Assembly (NCBI GenBank): GCA_021846795.1
Contig: JAJZWG010000012.1
Span: forward strand, 1-17,158
Length of the DNA: 17,158 bases
Origin: a bacterium
GTDB taxonomy: Bacteria; Patescibacteriota; Saccharimonadia; Saccharimonadales; UBA4665
Reading direction: 5' to 3'
Part shown: piece after piece, positions 13,776 through 17,158 of the stretch
How the letters are laid out: each line of letters begins with the position of its first letter
How positions within the stretch are numbered: position 1 is the stretch's first letter
Translations under genes and position numbers: made by a program
The notes under the pieces: generated by a model
What the model was told of the DNA's origin: nothing
Database searches by the model: none
Seen by the model: only the letters and a program-made list of their open reading frames with translations

Positions 13776-15350
13776 ATTTATATAATCAAGTAATAAATTA
13801 GTTGATTGATCAAAATTAAAATTATGATCTGATTGATAAAATTGATTTTCTATTTGATTAGCTAATTTTTTACCTAATTCAACACCATATTGATCAAATG
13901 AATTAATTTGCCAAATAACACCTTGACAAAATATTTTAGCTTCATAAAGTCCGATTATTTGTCCTAAAGCTTTAGGATTTAAAGATTTTGCTAAAAATAT
14001 ATTACTCGGTCGGTTACCAAAAAATTGTCGGTTAACATCCACCACTTGGTCGGTTTGCCCAAAAGCTAAAGCTTGAGCTTGAGCCAACATATTAGCTAAA
14101 AGTTTAGTCCGATGTTTCAAATTATCATGAGAAGAAGTCATAAAACCAATAAAATCAACTGGTACAATTTCTGTACCTTGGTGAAAAAGTTGAAAAAAAG
14201 CGTGTTGAGCATTAGTACCAGATTGACCCCAAACAACTGGAGCAGTTAAATAATCAACCACTTGTCCTTGTCGATTAATATTCTTACCATTACTTTCCAT
14301 AACGGCCTGCTGCAAATATGTTGGCAACCAACTTAGATGATAGCTATATGGAATAATTGCTTCAGTTCGAAAATCCCAAAAATTATGATACCAAAGACTA
14401 ATTAAGGCTAATAAAACTGGTATATTAGCAGTTAGGGGAGTGGTTTTAAAATGTTGATCAATTTGATAAAAACCCTTTAAAAATTCTTGAAAATTTGACC
14501 AACCAATACTTATCGCAATAATTAATCCAATCGCCGAACAAACTGAATAACGTCCTCCTACCCAATCCCAAAATTCAAAAATATGATCACTAACTATACC
14601 AAATCGTTCAGCCTGAAAAGGTTGAGTGGTAATAGCAAAAAAATGGTCTTTAAAAGATTCTGGGCCTAATTTATCATTCAACCAAGCTTTAGCAGATAAA
14701 GCATTAGTCATAGTTTCATCAGTTAAAAAAGTTTTTGACGAAATTAAAAAAATTGTTACAGCTGGGTCTAAATCTCTTAAAACACTATAAAAATTATCAT
14801 GATCAATATTTGAGATAAATCGTATAGTTAACTTAGGGTTAGCGTAATCACTCAAAGCAAGGTAGACACTTTCTGGACCAAGATCAGAACCACCAATACC
14901 AATATTAACAATATTTTTTATAACTTGACCGGTATAACCCAACAATTGACCTTGATTAATTTTTTGACTAAAATCTTTCATTTGTTGTAAGACTCGTTTA
15001 ACTGGTAGTTTTAAATCTTTACCGTCTAAAATAAAAGGACTTGAACTTTGATCTCGTAATAAGAAATGAAGAGCCGGCCGATCTTCAGTATAATTTAATT
15101 TATCACCCCTAAATAATGATTGTATCTGATGACTTAAATTGGCTTCTTGAGCTAATTTCATTAAACCATCAACAATTTCTTGATTAATTAAATTTTTTGA
15201 TAGATCAATTAATAAATCATCTAACTGAAAACTATATCTGTTAGCTCGATCAGGCTGATTGTCAAATAGATCTCGAATTGATAACTTTTGATATTTATTT
15301 TTTAATTTAATTAAATTTTGCCAAGCATCACCGTTAGTTAACTGACTCAT
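13758..15350 (-). CDS. pgi: Glucose-6-phosphate isomerase
   Basis: Interconverts glucose-6-phosphate and fructose-6-phosphate in the cytoplasm (glycolysis and supply of sugar phosphates for nucleotide sugars). 530 aa, close to the usual 545-550. Landmarks: VNIGIGGSDLGPES (148-161), phosphate-binding SSKT (204-207), GGRYSVCSAIGL (265-276), catalytic E352 in MESNGKN, H383 in GTNAQHAFFQLFHQG, and K494 in the second signature QYGVELGKK. All expected catalytic residues are present. The ATG at 15350 lies 6 nt after a TATTAT box with a good -35, so the mRNA is probably leaderless; no SD. It follows the ABC transporter permease gene by 36 bp on the same strand but has its own promoter. Its 3' end is part of the shared terminator with the Asn-rich gene. 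Confidence 0.97.
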   Translation of the reverse strand: MSQLTNGDAWQNLIKLKNKYQKLSIRDLFDNQPDRANRYSFQLDDLLIDLSKNLINQEIVDGLMKLAQEANLSHQIQSLFRGDKLNYTEDRPALHFLLRDQSSSPFILDGKDLKLPVKRVLQQMKDFSQKINQGQLLGYTGQVIKNIVNIGIGGSDLGPESVYLALSDYANPKLTIRFISNIDHDNFYSVLRDLDPAVTIFLISSKTFLTDETMTNALSAKAWLNDKLGPESFKDHFFAITTQPFQAERFGIVSDHIFEFWDWVGGRYSVCSAIGLIIAISIGWSNFQEFLKGFYQIDQHFKTTPLTANIPVLLALISLWYHNFWDFRTEAIIPYSYHLSWLPTYLQQAVMESNGKNINRQGQVVDYLTAPVVWGQSGTNAQHAFFQLFHQGTEIVPVDFIGFMTSSHDNLKHRTKLLANMLAQAQALAFGQTDQVVDVNRQFFGNRPSNIFLAKSLNPKALGQIIGLYEAKIFCQGVIWQINSFDQYGVELGKKLANQIENQFYQSDHNFNFDQSTNLLLDYINNKPEF

Positions 15351-15356
15351 ACTACA

Positions 15357-15385
15357 ATAATAAAGCTTTTGCTTAGTAGCATCAA
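15357..15385 (-). promoter_or_regulatory. Promoter of leaderless pgi
   Basis: On the minus strand TTGATG (15385-15380), 17 nt, TATTAT (15362-15357), then 6 nt and the ATG at 15350. The predicted transcript start coincides with the start codon. The -35 begins immediately after the stop codon of the permease gene (15389-15387). Confidence 0.65.
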
Positions 15386-15386
15386 A

Positions 15387-16688
15387 CTATTCATAACGAA
15401 GAGCTTCAATCGCATCTTTATTAGCAGCTCGTTTAGCTGGTAAAGTTCCGGCTAAAAAGGCAATAACGATAATCACAACAATAATTACTACAGAAGATTG
15501 AATTGGAAACGTAAATAAATTTAAACCTGGGAAAGATTTCAAAAAACCATTTGAAACTATTTTATTAATAATACTACCAATTAAATTAGCAAATAAAATA
15601 CCCAAAAAACTACCCCAAAAACCAATCATAACGGCTTCAATGCTAAACAAGGTAAAAATTTTTGATCGACTTAAACCTAATGCCTTCATTAAACCAATTT
15701 CTCTAGTTCTTTCTTGAACTGACATCAATAAAGTATTAATAATTCCAAAAGAAGCGGCCACTAAAGTTATAATGGCAAAAAAATCTAAAACATCAGTGGC
15801 TGAATTAATAACCGTAAAAACAGTTTGAACTCTATTTTGAATAGTTTGAGCTTTATAACCATCATGATTTAAAACACTAATTAATTGATTAAGCTGTTTA
15901 GACGATAAATTGGATGGAAAAATTGCCACTAATGATTTGTAGACATTTTTTGCATAACTTGGTAAACCTTCTTGTTGATAATTCTGTAATTGATTAGATA
16001 AATAATTATTAACATAAATTTGAGTTGAACCAATTAAAGTAGATTGTTGAATACCCACAATTGTTGCCGTAAAAATTGTTTGTTGGCCTAAACTATTAGA
16101 AATACCAATTTGTACTTTTTGACCAATTGCCTGAGTAGAATTTCCTAGATTAAGATCAGCTATATCATTAATTGGTAAAGTAACTTGAGATTGATTAATT
16201 TGATTATTAACATTATGACCTCGAACTAAATCAAGTTTAAGATTACCAAATGATTGCGCTAATAAAAAACTATATTTTTGACTATTAGCATGTTGAATAT
16301 AGTTGGGCAAAATATTATAAACCGGTTCAACTGATTGAATATTTTTAATTGATTTAATTTTATTAATATCTTGATTAGTTAAAGCGACTGAATTACTACC
16401 AAAAGAACCTATAATTTTTCGCTGATTAGGATTATAAACTGTTAAACCATTGCTTGAACCTACGCCAAATTTTTGAGCTGATTTTTTATTAGCTGTAATA
16501 GTTAGGGAGTATGGGTTACCCAAATTAGAAACTTGAGAATTAATATACGATTTAATGCCAGAACCAATTCCATTAGTTAAACTTAAAGTTGTAGCACCAA
16601 TAAAAATTGCTAAAACAGTTAAAAAAGTTCTCAGCTTATTGTGCCATAAACTAGCGTTAGCCATTACTAATAAATCAATTAATTTCAT
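15387..16688 (-). CDS. MacB/FtsX-type ABC transporter permease
   Basis: 433 aa with the MacB layout: a short cytoplasmic start (LIDLLVMANASLWHNKLRTFLTVL), a first membrane helix (about 22-40), a large extracytoplasmic MacB-type periplasmic core (about 45-290), then three C-terminal helices of the FtsX domain (about 300-325, 345-375, 392-415). The coupling segment SVQERTREIGLMKALGLSRSKIF between the second and third helices is characteristic, and the C-terminus PAKRAANKDAIEALRYE is the standard end of the family. Such transporters work by mechanotransmission and export peptides, lipoproteins or signals; the substrate here is unknown. It starts 2 bp after the ATPase stop, so the two form an operon. 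No clear SD before this ATG; coupling to the upstream gene is likely. Confidence 0.9.
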   Translation of the reverse strand: MKLIDLLVMANASLWHNKLRTFLTVLAIFIGATTLSLTNGIGSGIKSYINSQVSNLGNPYSLTITANKKSAQKFGVGSSNGLTVYNPNQRKIIGSFGSNSVALTNQDINKIKSIKNIQSVEPVYNILPNYIQHANSQKYSFLLAQSFGNLKLDLVRGHNVNNQINQSQVTLPINDIADLNLGNSTQAIGQKVQIGISNSLGQQTIFTATIVGIQQSTLIGSTQIYVNNYLSNQLQNYQQEGLPSYAKNVYKSLVAIFPSNLSSKQLNQLISVLNHDGYKAQTIQNRVQTVFTVINSATDVLDFFAIITLVAASFGIINTLLMSVQERTREIGLMKALGLSRSKIFTLFSIEAVMIGFWGSFLGILFANLIGSIINKIVSNGFLKSFPGLNLFTFPIQSSVVIIVVIIVIAFLAGTLPAKRAANKDAIEALRYE

Positions 16689-16690
16689 GT

Positions 16691-17158
16691 TTATTTTTTC
16701 ACCATTTTTCCGTCTTGAAGATTAATTCTTCGTTGACATTTTTTAGCTAAATCTTCATCATGAGTCACAATAATAAGTGTAATTTTCTTATCTTTATTTA
16801 GTCTAAATAAAAGATCTTCAATCATTTTGCCATTAATTGAATCAAGATTACCAGTTGGCTCATCGGCAAAAATAACGGACGGTTGATTAATTAAGGCTCG
16901 AGCAATGCATAATCTTTGCTTCTGACCACCGCTTAAATTAACAGCCTTTTCGTGACTCTTTTCTAACAAATCAACATCCTCTAAAGCTGCAATACCTCTT
17001 TTGTTTCGTTCTGAACGACTAACACCACCAATCATTAAAGGCAAGACAACATTTGACATTACCGAATCTTGAGCATTTAAAAAAAATTGTTGAAAAACAA
17101 ACCCAAAATTCTTATTTCTTAAAACATCAATTTTCTTATTAGATAATTTGGTACTACT
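16691..17158 (-). CDS. MacB/LolD-type ABC transporter ATPase, 5' end outside window
   Basis: Nucleotide-binding subunit partnering the permease encoded 2 bp downstream. The frame is open to the window edge, giving about 155 visible residues; the Walker A motif is off the window. Visible: Q-loop region NFGFVFQQFFLNAQDSV, ABC signature LSGGQKQRLCIARAL, Walker B VIFADEPTGNLDS, and H-loop IIVTHDEDLAK. These match the LolD/MacB (type VII) subfamily, typified by the DEPTGNLDS string. A gene finder would begin at the ATG at 17059, but that lies between the Q-loop and the signature motif and is not the true start. Confidence 0.95.
   Translation of the reverse strand, partial: SSTKLSNKKIDVLRNKNFGFVFQQFFLNAQDSVMSNVVLPLMIGGVSRSERNKRGIAALEDVDLLEKSHEKAVNLSGGQKQRLCIARALINQPSVIFADEPTGNLDSINGKMIEDLLFRLNKDKKITLIIVTHDEDLAKKCQRRINLQDGKMVKK

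Overview
The window is AT-rich DNA (about 30% GC by eye) from a small, gene-dense bacterial genome. UAA is the usual stop, with two UAG and one UGA. UGA is not read as sense anywhere visible: every long frame stays open with UGA treated as a stop, so recoded candidate phyla (code 25) and mollicutes (code 4) are unlikely. The type 2 IleS, very short intergenic gaps, little sign of anabolism, a run of membrane glycosyltransferases and a minimal ABC exporter suggest a Patescibacteria/CPR-type episymbiont. Saccharibacteria are a reasonable guess, but this is inference from style and gene content; no rRNA is present.

Layout. (1) 2-4455, translation block: the 3' part of argS, then a promoter and a well-formed T-box leader in front of ileS. 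The leader looks translational: an isoleucine AUC codon in an apical loop, a CCGUUA box, an antisequestrator with an exact UGGUACC bulge, and an alternative helix that buries the ileS Shine-Dalgarno (SD). (2) 4504-5412, a GT2 glycosyltransferase. (3) 5437-7103, a structured untranslated leader, an 83-aa DUF6504-like protein and a Y-family DNA polymerase that overlaps it; this looks like a translesion-synthesis operon. (4) 7127-12551, mostly envelope sugar transfer: a PIG-V-like GT-C enzyme, a UPF0104/LPG-synthase-type flippase-like protein, a second GT-C enzyme and a dolichol-phosphate-mannose-synthase-like GT2. Between them lie a short Gre/Rnk-like protein and an unknown 112-aa protein. (5) 12809-13717, a membrane-anchored, extremely Asn/Ser/Thr-rich surface protein with a tandem repeat. 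(6) 13758-17158 on the minus strand: pgi, a MacB/FtsX-type permease and its ATPase (cut by the window edge).

How it fits together. The DPM1-like enzyme would charge a polyprenyl phosphate with sugar at the inner face. The two GT-C enzymes would use such lipid-linked sugars outside, and the UPF0104 protein may move a lipid or lipid-sugar across the membrane. This could decorate the cell surface, including the Asn/Ser/Thr-rich protein, but that link is only inference.

Main points for a second look. (a) The ileS T-box in a CPR-like genome. (b) An unrecognised structured leader in front of the DUF6504-like/Y-polymerase operon, able to form a 9-bp helix over the SD. (c) A translation-initiation split: most promoters place the start codon 6-12 nt after the -10 box, so those mRNAs are leaderless or nearly so, while strong SDs appear only on the three genes with long folded leaders. 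(d) A Gre-family domain without the coiled-coil arm. (e) The Asn-rich surface protein and its bidirectional terminator shared with pgi.
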